Shown: positions 1 to 12,228 of the stretch, one piece after another
Numbering within the stretch: the first letter of the stretch is position 1
Layout: every line of letters starts with the position of its first letter
Assembly: GCA_002794785.1 (NCBI GenBank)
Contig: NBBA01000001.1
Coordinates: 1,798,001 to 1,862,000 of the forward strand
DNA: 64,000 nucleotides
From: Coniferiporia sulphurascens
Lineage: Eukaryota; Basidiomycota; Agaricomycetes; Hymenochaetales; Hymenochaetaceae
Direction: 5' to 3'
The notes under the pieces: generated by a model
Seen by the model: the letters and a program-made list of their open reading frames with translations, nothing else
Told to the model about the DNA's origin: nothing
Database searches by the model: none
Made by a program: the position numbers and the translations under genes

Positions 1-50
1 TCCTCCTTTCCCTCTGTCTCGTCCTCTCCATTGTTTCCTGCTCACCGAAC

Positions 51-2248
51 ATGCTTTCCGCGCCGTCGCGTAAGGACCCAGTTGCGTCCCTCGCGCCTAG
101 CGAATGGTTTACCAATAGGAAGGGAGCGTCAGTCACCCCTGTGACACCCGTTTTCAAGACCGTAAAGGTCAAGCTTCCCGTCGCGTCTTCCAGTTCCCCC
201 AACCCGCCCAGTACCATGTCCCGCTACGCGCCCAAGGCAAAGTTGGTCTCCCAGCTTGCCCCTTCTTCTACCGCGTCCTCGTCATCTCTCTCGTCCCTCA
301 CATCTATGTCCTCGGCGGGCGATGAAAAAGACCTCACCGCCCCCGTCGCGAAGAAACGTAAGCAGTCCGACGCGCCTAACGCGCTCGCGTCGAAGCCAAC
401 CCACGCGTCCGCGCTCGTGAATACGAAGAAAAGACGCGTAGAATTGTCACCCGGACCAAGTACGTCCACTGCACCCGCTGTTCCGAGACCCAAACCCAAG
501 AAACGTCGACCGGCCGGCGGCGCGTCGCGTGCGTACAAAAATAACAACGCGCTCGCGCCAAAGGAGCTCGTGTACCGTAAAAGCGGGAGCCGTTCGCGCT
601 CGACTACTGCATTTGAGACAGACAGTGCTCCACTGCCTGAGCGGAGTACATGGACAATCGAAGACGGGAATGTCGCCGGACAAGTCAGGACCAGTAAAGA
701 CGTCGTAAAGTCACTCACGGATCTCGGAAGATACAAATCGGGTGAGTTCTGCCTTCATTATCAGCTTTTTGTTGTTCTAATGGCCAGAAGAGTTCCGCAA
801 TCCTGAGAACAAGGAAGACTTACGTTTTGAACTGTACCCAGTGGGCTTTCCTACTGTTGAACTCGAGTACCCTAATGACGGCGCACTGGAAGAGTGAGTG
901 TATTACAACGAGAATCATTGGACCTGACAATTAATTTGAGACTTAGATATCTCTTGTATGCACCGAGAGACAAGGACCACTACAATCCGGTTTTATGTCT
1001 CGAGCTGTCACTCTGTACTATCGTCAGAGGTTGGTCCTTTATTTAGTCTCAGCTGTCTCTGGTGCTCATATTCTACAAAGATTTAGTTCCACCGGAGTAC
1101 AGATCGGCCTTCGGAACTCTTCCTGAAGAGACTTTGCGCAGTACCGATGGTCTCGTGCGAGAGTCATCACCGAGTCACACGTTCTCGTCTCCGCTGACAT
1201 CGCTGCCTTCTTCACCTTCGTCTCGGACCTCTCCCTTGACCGCTCCATCACCCGACTCCGATTGTGCTTCACCTGCCCCTGAAGTATCAGCGGTGTCGTC
1301 TACTGACCTCCTGCGCACCCTTAGACGTGCTAAAAACCGTCAAGATGGTCCGCTCTTCGTGGCAACAATGAGGGAGATCAATAAGCTCTTACGCTCACTC
1401 AAATGCAGCTCTTCCGGAGTCAACCTTCTGAGACAGGCCCCTCTAGCATGGTCCAAGACTGGTATTCCGCAGGGTGTGGTGCTGCGCATTATTGAAGAGA
1501 CTTACCAGCGCTGCATTGGTCCGCACATCGATAAGCTGAAGAAGTACTCAGCGTTCTCTTCGCAAGTTTACGGCGAGCTCATGCCGTCCTTCGTGTCGGA
1601 CATCATCGAGCAGACTGGACTACGCCCCGATTCGCTGCTTCTTGACCTCGGCTCAGGCGTCGGGAACGTTGTCCTGCAAGCCGCTTTGCAAAGTGGTTGC
1701 AAGGCGTTTGGTGTCGAACTCATGGATGGCCCCGCGGCGCTTGCCGAAGACCAGCGAGAGCAGATGCGTTTGCGCTGCCGTATGTGGGGAATCAGCATGG
1801 GCGAAGTTGAACTCGTCAAGGGGGATATGACCGCGTGCCCGCGTTTGGACAACCTGATGAGCAAGGCGGACGTAGTTCTGGTGAACAACTTCGTTTTTAA
1901 GGAAGAGCGTTCGTAATCTTTGCTTGCCCTTATCATTTTTCTAAACTGACCCGTTCTTCAGTGAATGCTGCTTTGCGCCCCAAGTTCCTTGATCTTAAGG
2001 AAGGTGCGATAGTTGTGTCGCTCAAGCCATTTGCACCGCCTTCAAACCAACGTCTTACGGAACGCAACATTGACGACATCTCCGCGATTTTCGATGTGAG
2101 CTCACGACCTTACCATACTGGAACAGTCAGCTGGAGCAGCGGCAGCGGAAACTATTATATCCACCGTGTCGACCGCGAGGGTTACCGCGACTGCCGAGCG
2201 CGCTACGAACAGGTACAAGCTCGTATGGAGCGCCGAAAGCGCAAGTAA
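51..2248 (+). CDS. DOT1: Histone H3-K79 methyltransferase DOT1
   Basis: Methylates histone H3 lysine 79 on nucleosomes using SAM, in the nucleus. Best model has five exons: 51-741, 788-893, 947-1029, 1081-1908 and 1962-2248. These join in frame to 664 codons plus stop, with conserved fold sequence running across the last junctions. The C-terminal half carries the DOT1 fold: VYGELMPSF near residue 456, the SAM-binding motif LLDLGSGVGNVVLQ near 480, the acidic loop FGVELMD, and NNFVFKEE near 562. The N-terminal third is low-complexity and basic (KKRKQ, KPKKRR), as expected for a nuclear, nucleosome-binding tail. The start is the first ATG, only 50 bp from the window edge, so an upstream start cannot be excluded. 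Catalytic identity is seen directly; exact splice sites are inferred. Confidence 0.93.
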
Positions 2249-2957
2249 TTGATCTTGCAGTGACACCTGCTGATACCTTTTTTTTCTACACCTTCTGTTT
2301 CAAAGCATTGATCCAAGTGGGGACTTGATTCCATTCTTATGTGCCTTTCGGAACAAATATGGTCGTCTTCTAGCGGACTAATCCGTTGTAGCACCCGCAA
2401 GTACCTCCGAAGTCTTTGCATTTCCCATCTCCGAATTCCATACATCGACGATTCAACTACTCACCGCGCATTTTTTAACCTTTTTTATCTTTGTTTTATT
2501 AGAACTGTTATACCTTACCCCCACCGGAAGCTTGGAACACTGTCGTCCTGTTAATGACATTGACACTTCATTTAAACGTCTCAATGCGCTGATGTCCCCC
2601 CTACTCGAACGATCTCCCTATATCGTCCATGGCACTCCGGTTCCCTTTTATCCCTTTACTTTTCTCTTCCCTGTAACACTTAAACTAGGTGTGTTAGTGT
2701 ACTACATCTCGTGCATTTGTAAGTGCTGTAATTCAAACTCGTCCTCGACCCATTCTGCCGTGGTATGGGCCGTGTTCAAAAAGCCAAAAGCGGAAAATGG
2801 GATGCCCGAGGCATACACGGGCGTGAAGGACCGGATAAGAAAATATCAAATGAACGCGTGTTATTGAAACATTGGGTGAATACAGAACAACTTCAAGGAC
2901 AGAGGAGCAATAACTATATAAGCCCCTGGACCACTGAGAAAGTATTGGAAATCGAAA
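2249..2957. other. Convergent intergenic region
   Basis: This lies between the 3' ends of DOT1 and the RVS167-type gene. It is T-rich in its first half and holds no open frame with recognisable protein sequence. It presumably contains both 3' UTRs. Confidence 0.5.
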
Positions 2958-4739
2958 TCAAGTATCCTGAACGTAGTTTCCTGTGAAGAGTAGAATGAGT
3001 TAAAAATTCTCGACGTTCTTTAATAACGCGAAACTGACCTGGGAAAACACCCTCCCGTCCGTTCAACCTGCCCGTCCACCAATCCTCACTGCTCGCTGTA
3101 CGCTTCACGACTTCAATTCTGTCACCGGTGCTGAACTCCAGGTCGCCCTCCGCCTGTGCGTTAGAACGCGTTAATAAGGAAAACAGCTCGGAAGAACAAA
3201 GTGCGATAGGCAGGAACGGACCTGGGGAGCAAAGTCGTACAGTGCGACGACGTATTGTATGGGTGGCTCAGCCCTTGGTTTTGGCTTAAGTGGCGGCGGC
3301 GGAGGGGGCGCGCGCTTCGCGGCGGCCGCGGCCGCAGCTGCACCGCCAAACCCGCCGGAAGGTGTGTACGGAGGAGGTGCAGCAGAACCAAGCGAAGGAG
3401 GGGGCGGGGGTGGCTTCTTCACAAACGAGCTGCCGGACACTGAACGTGATACTGGCGGCATTGTGCGCGTACCGAGGCCTGTCGATGAGGTAGAGGACAC
3501 AGTGCCTGAGCGCCCTATGGAACCGGCGCTAGAAGCGAAGGATGGTGCGGAAGTATTCTGGCGCGAGCTCTGAAGCATTTTCGCGGTGGAGACGATACGC
3601 TTCGTGATGTTCATGTTCTCGATGACCTCCCAAGCGTCGGTGCGTTTGTTCTCATACTCCTCCGCAATCTGCGAACTCGTGACGTGCACGTCGTACTTTC
3701 CTTCGGCAAAGCCATGGAGTTTTTCCATGAGCATGTAAAAGATGTTCAATCTTGTAGAGAATCATATGAGGCCAAAAGTGTAACATTCGCAGATGGTACT
3801 CACTGCATATAATAGAAAGAGTTGTAGAGCGGATCAATAAATTGGGTAGAGAGGACGAAAAAGCGAGGTAGGTCCTGTTTCATAGCGGTGTTGATATATT
3901 CGTATTCATTTGTTGCGACTTCGAAGTCTTGTTCAAGCTGAATGTAGTTATCTCAGTAGTAATTCATTGAAAGTAACAGCCCATACGTGCCTTGAACAAA
4001 TTCTTCTCGTCACTCAATGACTTCTCTTTTTTGTCCCGTAACTTGGTGAGGGAGTTGTTGAACCTATCATAGTCGAGAAGCTATGTGAAAGAAGCACTTG
4101 TCAGATGGACCAGTCAGATTCAATGCTCATGGCACAACACCTTGTGGTCGCGTTTGGTGATATTCTTCCGGATCTGCCTTAGGATAGTCTGTAGCTCCTT
4201 GATAGGGACAACGATACGCGATTCAATGAGCTCAAGCTCCGGAGAGATGTTGGCGCGCAACTCCTCAAACACGCTCTGATATGGGTCGACGTTTCGGACA
4301 GTGTCTGCTGCCTGCGGATGCTTGCCAATGAGGTCATATTCGCCGACGAGAGGATGGAAAATCTGAGAGAAGTGCGCAGAAAAGCCTTGGCCGGCCGTAA
4401 ACAGGTCTTAACGCGCAACTGTTTCAGTGCAAGTGTTGGTCTGTTTCTGAGACTGCACGCACTGATTACCGCCTCGTTGAATTTCTTGCAGTCCTTGAGC
4501 AATTTCTCTGTTGTCTCTTCCATAATGACAAACTTGCGTTGATAGTCATCGAACTCCGGGTCGCTAGACTCTGTGTACCGTCTTCAGCGTCACCCCCAGC
4601 GTCAAGTATTTCCATAACTCACTCTTTGACATGCCAACCTTGGAGGTCACAAGGTGGGGCGTCCTGCACCTCGCTGAGCAGCGTGCATAACGGGCGTGGA
4701 GGCGACTTACCGCTTGATCGCCTTGGTGATGCCCTTCAT
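2958..4739 (-). CDS. RVS167: BAR and SH3 domain protein (RVS167/amphiphysin family)
   Basis: Membrane-curving adaptor of endocytic sites and the actin cortex. The start codon at 4739 opens a 29-bp exon encoding MKGITKAIK. After an intron this continues with TPHLVTSKVGMSK, the amphipathic N-terminus typical of N-BAR proteins. Further exons give SSDPEFDDYQRKF and MEETTEKLLKDCKKFNEAV, the start of the BAR coiled-coil dimer. The middle is Pro/Gly/Ala-rich, with runs of proline and alanine near 3260-3420. The C-terminus is an SH3 domain: VVALYDFAPQ, then after an intron the DWWTGRLNGREGVFPG core. A last short exon reads NYVQDT and stop. The gene has at least seven small introns. It is divergent from SDO1 with about 200 bp between starts. 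Family assignment is secure; internal exon borders are approximate. Confidence 0.9.
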
Positions 4740-4940
4740 TATCGTTGACTACTGCACACACACTGGAGAAAGGATGGAGGGAGGGGATACAGGGAAACAG
4801 ATGGCGAGCGGGACGCCCGCATACACTCTGATTCGGCGGGGCCCCGGGGGCGGTACCGCGTGCTTGGATGGTCCAGATCAGGCAGGTTGTCCCTACTTCC
4901 TAACTCGGCCTTGCTTACTCGCACTCGTTCAACGTCCATC

Positions 4941-5973
4941 ATGCCGATTAACCAGCCCTCAAATCAAATAAAGTGAGCTGGAGCACCTTCTGGAGGCGTG
5001 CTTGTGCTGACGAAGGGCTGCAGGTTAACCAATGTTTCCATTGTGCGCTTGAAAAAAGGCGGGAATCGATTCGAAGTGAGCCATGGCACGCGCGTTCATC
5101 TGCATACAGGCACAAGTCTCATGGCGGCAGTCAGATAGCATGCTACAAGAATAAAGTACAAGAGTGGCGCAGCGGCGTGTAGGTTGCGTTATACAGCATG
5201 CCCGCCATTTCTGAGCTTGGTGATCTTCTAGGGAGAAAAATCTCGACGACGTTCTGCAGATCAGTGCCGTCTTCACGAACGTGTCCAAGGGGCAGCAAGC
5301 CAAAGAAGGCGACCTCAAGAAGGCGTTCGGCAAGAGCGACCTATCCAAGATTATAGAAGAGGTCTGTATATTATCGTTTTTATCTCTTCCGTTACCGGTC
5401 TCATGAAAATACTTTTTCGCGTACTAGATCCTAAAGCACGGAGACCTCCAAGTGGGCGAAAAGGAACGCGAGCACGAGCTGAGCGCTTTGCGTAAAGATA
5501 TTGCAAATCGCGTGACAGAAAGTGTCGTCGACCCCGCAACGCAACGACAATACTCGCTTGGGATCATCGAGAAGGCGCTAGCGGAGATCGGATTCAGTGC
5601 TGACCCGAACAAGAACGCAAAAAGTCAGGTTCTCGCAACCATAAAGTTATTACAGCAGAACTCGAAACTTCCGATACAGCGTGCGCGCATGCGTGTGCGT
5701 GTAACAATCCCCGTCGAAAGCGTCGAGAAACTCGAGTCACGAATCCACGAGCTCGCGGAGTTAGTCGAGAGCAGCGAAACGTGCGACAATGTCTGGGAAA
5801 CGGTGAGTCTTCCTCTTATGCGACTCAATCTTCGGCTGACAATCCTTAAGACCTTGCAAATCGATCCTGGACAGTATCGTGTGTATAAAGAGTTACTTGA
5901 CGCCGAGTGCAAACCCGGCCGCCTAGACGTCGTAGATCATACCGTGACTATTGCACCATCCGCTGCTGGTTAA
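4941..5973 (+). CDS. SDO1: Ribosome maturation protein SDO1 (SBDS)
   Basis: Works with the GTPase Efl1 to release Tif6/eIF6 from cytoplasmic pre-60S subunits, making them competent to join 40S subunits. Exons 4941-4972, 5024-5075, 5135-5178, 5232-5361, 5428-5802 and 5851-5973 join in frame to 251 codons, matching the family size of about 250. The N-terminal FYSH domain reads NQIKLTN, FEIACYKNKVQEWRSGVEKN and VSKGQQAKEGDL. The central helical domain reads VGEKEREHELSALRKDIA. The C-terminal ferredoxin-like domain reads RARMRVRVTIPVE and ends IDPGQYRVYKELLDAE. All three SBDS domains are present and no key block is missing. It shares a promoter region of about 200 bp with the RVS167-type gene. 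Confidence 0.95.
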
Positions 5974-6075
5974 ACAGCGGAGCCCCCATGTACAAAACAA
6001 CCACTTGTATTTCTGGATGTATTAGCATCGACTGGATTAGATACATAAACATGTCTCGATTGGTCAAACTAGGAT

Positions 6076-8150
6076 TCAGCGCGTCCAAACCGCCTGATCA
6101 CGGTCCACATCCGTTAGCACAAGAGGCTTCAACACGCGGTCCCAATTCTCTGACCACGAGCACCACCCCCAATCGTTATCTTCTAACTCTAGTTCACCAG
6201 TCGCCTGCGTACGGTGAGGCTGCAGACGGTGCCTATGCTCTGCATTGTGCGATATGTTTTGTGCAAATGTGGCTCGAAGTACGTCCAGGTGCGGCGCATG
6301 AGGAAAGCCACGCAGAAGTCCCGTCAACTGCATGGACAGTTCGTCAGCTGTGTGAAATATGTGTCCGTTCTTGCCATCCTTAACGAGTTCTGGCAGACTG
6401 TGTGCAGAAAAAAGACACGGGGCCGAGTGGATGAGTCAAGAAGTGTGAGTGTCTGCGGACCTGAACCGTAACAATCAGGGAACGCACCATTTGAAATCGA
6501 GAGCGCAAACTGGGAGCCCGCAGCCGAACATATCGACGACTTTCATCGGAAGGTCTAGTGCTGACGAGCTCGAATGCAGGCAAACACCTAGGTCCGCAGA
6601 GCCTGTAACATAATCTTGTCAGGTCCATCCGCTCTTTAGTAAGAGTTACAGTCATTGAACAGGGACATACCGAGCAGGACAGGATAATCTTCCGCTTCGA
6701 GCCACAAACTCCTGCACCGCACCCAGCGCCAGCCCTCCTCCCGCTCGAGACGCAAGGCCTCCTCCATGTAGTGTTTCCTCAGCGGGCCCTTGCCAGTAAC
6801 GATTGCAATGAGCTTTGGAAGTGTTTTATCGTGGTCCTCATTAGTTGAACCACTCTCATTGACCTCCCTGGCGCGTTGCTCGTATTGTCTCAGCGCATCG
6901 AGCAGGAGTGAGAAATCTTCATCAGGTGTCCACGATGTCGAGCTCACAAGCAGTGCGGGGCGATCAGGACGGAGTGCAGGGAATAACGAGCCTGGAGACA
7001 CCACGGTTACGAATGAATCGGACATCATCTCTATGTCCAACGCGGCCGTGTTCGGTGAGTCACTTGACTGGACCAGCCGCGTGAGTGGCGTTGAGTTCGG
7101 TGGAAGAGAAGGCGGGAGGAAGGAGTCGGGGATGTCTACAGAAAGAGAATTGTGGAGTTTGTTGAAAAGCTGAAGCAGAAAGCCGGTAAACTATCGAAGA
7201 ACTGATATTTAAAAAGGTGCTCACGTCGTGCGTCTCGAAGACCTCTGCTTTTTTAAAGGAGGAAGGTGGGCGATCGTGCAGGACCGATTTCATCCCCCTG
7301 ACATAACCACATAAAACATCCATCTAAAAGCAAAAGTTGAAGAAATCTTACCGTAGGTCCCATTCTTTAACAAGATAATCACGCATGGCGTAAGTTACAA
7401 AGAGGTGAATATCTGCGGTTCGGCCAAAGATTTGCTCAAATCTGGGAGGTGCATGAGTCCAATAAGCCTGCAAGTTTAATCCAACTACTTACTTCTTGGC
7501 AACCTTCACGAGTATATGGTCATTACCGAGTCTAAGCGCGAGAATACTGTATCCAAGATTATGCCAGTCGACTATGAGTTTGGAACCACGTATTTTGCAT
7601 ACAAGCTGAACGAGCGCAAGGGTAGGGATACTTGGAGGGTTCTTCCTTGATTTACAGGCTCAAATTAAACCCTGTTGCACGCTTTCAAGTAAAGCGGACG
7701 AACCTGAACCATGATGTACTCGGGCGGGTGGGGTATACGCACCAGGAGGGTGTAAAGAATCGAACAGACCTGAACGGCAATCTTCAGAGGCGCGAGAAGA
7801 ATGAAGGGGAGGTTCTTTAATCCTGAGGGTGTTTCGGTAAGGTGAACAAGTTGCACGTTCAGACGCTCCAAAGAAGGTATAGGAGTTGAACCTGGAGCTC
7901 ACTCAGCCAGCGCAGAGGTGAGCACATCAATAATTGACGCACCAGCAAATCCAATAAGATAGGTCCGGAAATGCGCTTTGGCGAAGCTTTCCGCATGGTA
8001 CATCATGCGCGGGCTGCGGCCGATGTCGCCCAGGACAACGATAGCGACGGAACGTAGAAAGGCCTTTTCCCTTCTTTTGAATACATTCCGCACGACATAT
8101 ACAAGGGTGACTGCAAAGAGAATCCTGGCTATGAGTTCGTAGGCAGCCAT
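6076..8150 (-). CDS. ALG1: Chitobiosyldiphosphodolichol beta-mannosyltransferase ALG1
   Basis: Adds the first mannose, from GDP-mannose, to GlcNAc2-PP-dolichol on the cytosolic ER face during N-glycan precursor synthesis. The protein starts [20 protein letters not shown], an N-terminal membrane anchor. It continues with [20 protein letters not shown], the hallmark N-terminal GT33 block. Later exons read [33 protein letters not shown] and [13 protein letters not shown]. The nucleotide-sugar region is [20 protein letters not shown] near 6500-6570, followed by [11 protein letters not shown]. The C-terminus reads [10 protein letters not shown] and ends at 6076. At least eight short introns interrupt the gene. 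All main ALG1 blocks are found in order, so the gene appears intact; exon borders are approximate. Confidence 0.92.
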
Positions 8151-8349
8151 GAGTACTAGTAGCGGAGGCGCGGTCGGGATGCTGATGTGTCACCACTACC
8201 ACCAGAACCCAAATTCGGCATCACACTCCTCTTCGTATGGCGGTCACCCTTTGACGTGCATTTAGGTTCGTTATTGTTTTGCCCTTACTTTTCTTACTTT
8301 TTCTCTTCTTTTTTCTAAACAGATTTTCCAGTTTCAAAAAAAGCCATCT

Positions 8350-9670
8350 TGTCTGTCTACTACACGATGCATTAATATTGTGTACCGCCAACAGTAATGC
8401 GTCGCAGCGATGAGAAATTGCTTTAAAGCAGCCCGCACCGAAGTGCTGCACTCACTCGAGAGAAACCTCCCAGGTAACCCAGTGGGAGAACCCTGGTGAG
8501 GACACCCTTGGCAGCCGTGCTCTAGCTAGCCTCAGATGGACGGGACGTCTCCGTCCCGCCAAACAATCGAGATCGAGGCATGCCACGCTGATAAGAAGCA
8601 GCGTCGAGAAACTAAACTAAAATGGAGTGGGGATTGGGGCAAGGAAACAGAGGCCGTCTCCCAAGTTTAAGACCGTGGAGTGGCTGACACCGGGACGTGC
8701 GTGCGCTGGCCTTCCCTCCAGCGCGCGTCCATCCGTGGTCTTACCGCCCCCTCGCCTTGGCTCCAAAGAGACCACGAAGTCGGGAGCTCTAGGCCGACCC
8801 GCTAACATGGCGGGGGGGGGGCGTACCGACATACTAGTGGTGACCATCACCGACGCCCGCACTCACTTGAAGCCCGGCTTACAAGACTCACCCACCACTT
8901 ACCCAACCTACTCAGAGGGGACCTGTCGCTTCTCAGCCTTGTCGAGCTCATCCACGAAGGGAGAGCAGCGGGGGCGGGGGCGGGGACGGCGCACTCACTT
9001 GCGCATCGGCGTCCCGATACGTTCGTGGCGGCTGTCACCCGGGACTTTTACACTCGTGGAGACCCGGCTTACGCTGATGCTAGTCGAAACGAATTCGTGG
9101 CCGCTGTTCAGCTGTGTCGGACTCCTCTTCACGGGCGAGTGGCGGGGACGGGCGGCACGCACTCGCACGTCGGCGTATGCTAGGTGTCGTAGAGGAAGGG
9201 GAGGGGGAGGGGAGACACATCCATGGTGGCCGCTGCCTGCCGGACTGGAGAGCCCCACTTACCCGACCTGCCCGACTTACCGTGGTACCGAGCGGTGCAG
9301 GAGTTGTCGGACTTTACACATGAACTTACACTTTACCTCTGAGGAAAGAGGTGAAAGACATCTGGCTGCACACCTGCACCTTTTATAGTCATTCGTTAGG
9401 ACTATAATGAGGCTGACGCGTGAACACGTGAGCTGGTTTGTGATGGGTTATTAAGGACTTTGAGGCTGGGGATCATGTATGCTCGTTAAATTCAGCAAGG
9501 TTATTTAGTTGGCACTTGACTGTCGCGTCACAATGGCCATATGAGCGCGGCTACTTGGCGGAGACGCGTGCCTAATAGGAGCAAACAAGGACGACGCGTC
9601 TTCGTATCCGAAGTCAATATTAATAGTAGTACTCACTGCCACAGTACTAGTGCCGCTGACACGTTGAAAT
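8350..9670 (-). repeat. Dispersed repeat, left copy, about 1.3 kb
   Basis: The reverse complement of this stretch aligns along nearly its whole length with about 17410-18785, giving an inverted pair. Shared landmarks, in element order, are an ACTCACGTG segment, a TATA-like box (9379-9388, minus strand), a CTTTCCTCAGGT segment, GTAAGCCGGGT units, a 130-bp block of strong identity around 8430-8620, and an imperfect terminal hairpin at 8365-8404. No protein domain is visible inside. A G run of ten lies near 8811. Either a solo LTR or a nonautonomous Helitron-like element would fit. Neither clear target duplications nor terminal TG/CA could be fixed, so the outer borders are approximate. Confidence 0.75.
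8365..8404. repeat. Subterminal hairpin of left repeat copy
   Basis: Two 16-base arms separated by 8 bases pair with about three mismatches. The matching position of the right copy carries the same structure with different bases, so the fold itself seems conserved. Confidence 0.6.
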
Positions 9671-9728
9671 GGGAGCGGTTAATACAAAGGGGTGATATCA
9701 AAGAAATACGATACGATACAAGGCGGTG

Positions 9729-11959
9729 TTACATCTTTATTATCTCACATCTCATACTAGTCCTCAATTCTGTCCGTTGTACGTCCGGTACCGATATCAT
9801 TGCGTAAGTCCCTCTTGTAAGGAATGACGGATTCACTGCCAACGTCGAGTCGACCATCTAAAAAGAGAAGTTAAAGGTTAAATTTTTGATGGAGGACAAA
9901 TATAAGGAGGCGGTTTACCTTGGTGAATTGCTTAAATTTACTTGGTAATAAGAGTACGTCCGGTGCGTACTCCTGTGCACTTGGATCCAAACGCAGACCA
10001 GCCGAGTGGCTGACGTCAAGATTCAAATCAGGGGATAGATCTGCTGGAACGGGGAACAGAGGGTAGAAGCTATTGCAGATAGTCAGAGTCTGCTGTAAAT
10101 TGATATTCTGACGACGTCGACACACCTTCGTTGCAACAGTATGTGTCTGCATGTGTTTGTAAATAAATCGGTAGGTTGCGTCTCCGGGGATGCGAGTGGG
10201 ACGGGGTCGGTCTCAAGCCCACGCTGCATGTACTCCTGGTTGCGTAGGTGGAGAAGGACATCAACAGAGGTGCTCGCGAATGAGACACCGTTGATTGAAA
10301 ACCGGCATGGATTTGGAATCATTTTTACTCGCTGGCGGGGGAAAGTATCATTGGCAAAAGTAGCTCATAAGAGGAGCGAAAAACGTACAGGATCACTCAT
10401 GAGACTATTGTCAAGCTCGCACTGTGGAAACACGGGATGATCGCTTAGAATATCGCGAATACTGGGCTCCAGGATGATTAAACTATCAGGTGATGATGCA
10501 AGGAAAGACTTCAATGGCTCGGTGAAGTGCTCTCGAAATATATCCGCTGGCGTCTGGTCAAGATCTCCGGCCTTTACAGAAGGGTGGGATGCGTCCACGA
10601 AGGGACCCATCTAGAGGATATATGTTTCAACGTGGTTTGGTCACCAATTAGAGTAAATCTGGTATAAAGTTATGAAACAGTTCATACCAAAAGCAAGACG
10701 GAAGGTTTTAGAGTCGACAGTTTGTCGATGAGGGTGCTGAAGTATTTGTATTCCAAGTTTGCATCAGGAATGTACGGACCGCATGCTACAGCCATTTTAA
10801 AGGATTTGTGATCGAGAGGTTCCGGAGATAACGCTAGAGGGGGGAGCTATCAAGTATCGGTCGTCAACGTACAGGTTCGTCAGGGAGAAAAAAAAGGACC
10901 AACATACGCCGAGGATTTCATCAACAACAAATGATCCTCCTCCCCCGTTCTTCCCCTTGACTGCTACTATGGCCCCAGGGAAAAGACCTAGACCTCCAGC
11001 ACCTTGGGCTATGCCACGTAATTTCAAATTCGGGCTAAAGCGCAATGGGATGCGGGCGCCTGAGGCCATCATGCGGGATGATTCCATGAATATCGAATCC
11101 TCGGTGAGTTTAGAGGACGGGCCAGAGGAGTCTATATCACTACAGATGCGACCTACGGCAACTATATCTTCCTGTAGTAACGTGAATATATAATTATTTG
11201 AGAAGAAATCAAAAAGGAGTAAGTACGAGCCTCAGAGGTAGACGAGGGGTCCCCAAGCTCGTCGATGTCATAGTGTTCGCGAATAAGTTCCCCAAACTCG
11301 TCTATCCGCTCATCAAGAACTGCAAAAGCTATCAGTATGCACCAAGTATCCCGGCACATGATATGCATACCTTCGCTACGTTCAGAAATTTTCTCGTACA
11401 TATAGCGATCTGATTTAGACTGTGTGAGCAGCGCTCCCATAGTGCGGTGTCGAGCGACTTACACGCCCGTTTCTTTTTATCATCCGTCGGCCCTCTAAAC
11501 GAAACGCCCGGTGCCGCTTTCAGTCCAGCTGTCCGACCGGCGGCTGACCTCGCATTCCTGGAGACATTCTGTTGCCCTCTACGCATCATCCCAAGCATCA
11601 TATCATTCCGCTTTTGTTGAAGACTCTGACTCTTGAGACGCTTTTTGTTCAGGTCCTCAACGAGCCCTTTCTTGACGTCCTGTATAAGGTCGAACGTAAC
11701 CGGCTGCATCTGCGCGCCGCGCGACGTACCGCCGCTGCTGAAACGCTTTGCTTCCAGTTTGTAGTATAAGTCTGTGCCAGAGATGTTGTAATTTTGACAG
11801 ACGCTGATGCCTGAGGAAGACGCGATAAATCAACCGCTCGTGCACGAAAGCGCGGACTGTACGAATTGAAGAAAACGGACATTCAGATATGAGTTTCTCG
11901 TCATCCTGTAGCTCTGGGAGTTCACTTATGAGCTGCTCGCGTATAATTGTGGCAGACAT
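9729..11959 (-). CDS. POL12: DNA polymerase alpha subunit B (POL12)
   Basis: Non-catalytic B subunit of the polymerase alpha-primase complex that lays down RNA-DNA primers in replication. The chosen start (11959) gives MSATIIREQLISELPELQ; an in-frame ATG at 12058 would add 33 residues but resembles an untranslated leader. Next come the small N-terminal helical domain and a basic linker near 11500-11650. The OB fold begins near VAGRICSD. The calcineurin-like phosphoesterase fold, inactive in this family, reads LFPGAIVAVKGKN, LLMGPFVDASHP, LIILEPSIRD and PCRFSINGVSFASTSVDVL. The end reads DSTLAVNPSFLTRGTYAM, with the stop at 9729. The gene has about ten short introns and is divergent from NIC96 across about 270 bp. 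Its 3' end lies only about 60 bp from the left dispersed repeat. Confidence 0.92.
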
Positions 11960-12228
11960 AGTTGAGCGGTCGACAGAACGAGAACGAGAACGAGTGAAGA
12001 GAGCGTGCAAGTTTGACGCGTCGACGGTCGACGCGTTCCCGGCAAGCCAGACGCGCATGAGTGCGCTGGGTCACACGTGACACACCAGTTGAGTCGACTC
12101 TTCGCGGGTTCCTTCTAGGGACCTTGCTTCTAACTAGCCCTTCGGTCTACTTTGTATTTTCTTCGGAGGTGGTCCTGTAGAAAGGAGCAAACGCGCAAAG
12201 ATAAATCCCACTACTACGTTCGCCCAGT
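11960..12228. promoter_or_regulatory. Shared divergent promoter region, POL12 / NIC96
   Basis: This 269-bp gap separates two divergent start codons, so it must hold both promoters and 5' leaders. It contains GTCGACG/CGTCGAC repeats near 12017-12035. No TATA box is obvious. Confidence 0.45.

Noticed and set aside
224..736. Long minus-strand frame opposite DOT1 exon 1
   Set aside because: It mirrors the GC-rich, Ser-rich coding exon; no domain and no promoter support.
2532..2867. 111-codon frame between DOT1 and the RVS167-type gene
   Set aside because: Low-complexity composition, no similarity and no promoter; the region is 3' UTR-like.
12058..12058. Upstream in-frame ATG for POL12
   Set aside because: The added residues are Arg/Ser-rich and unlike the family N-terminus; MSATIIREQL fits better.
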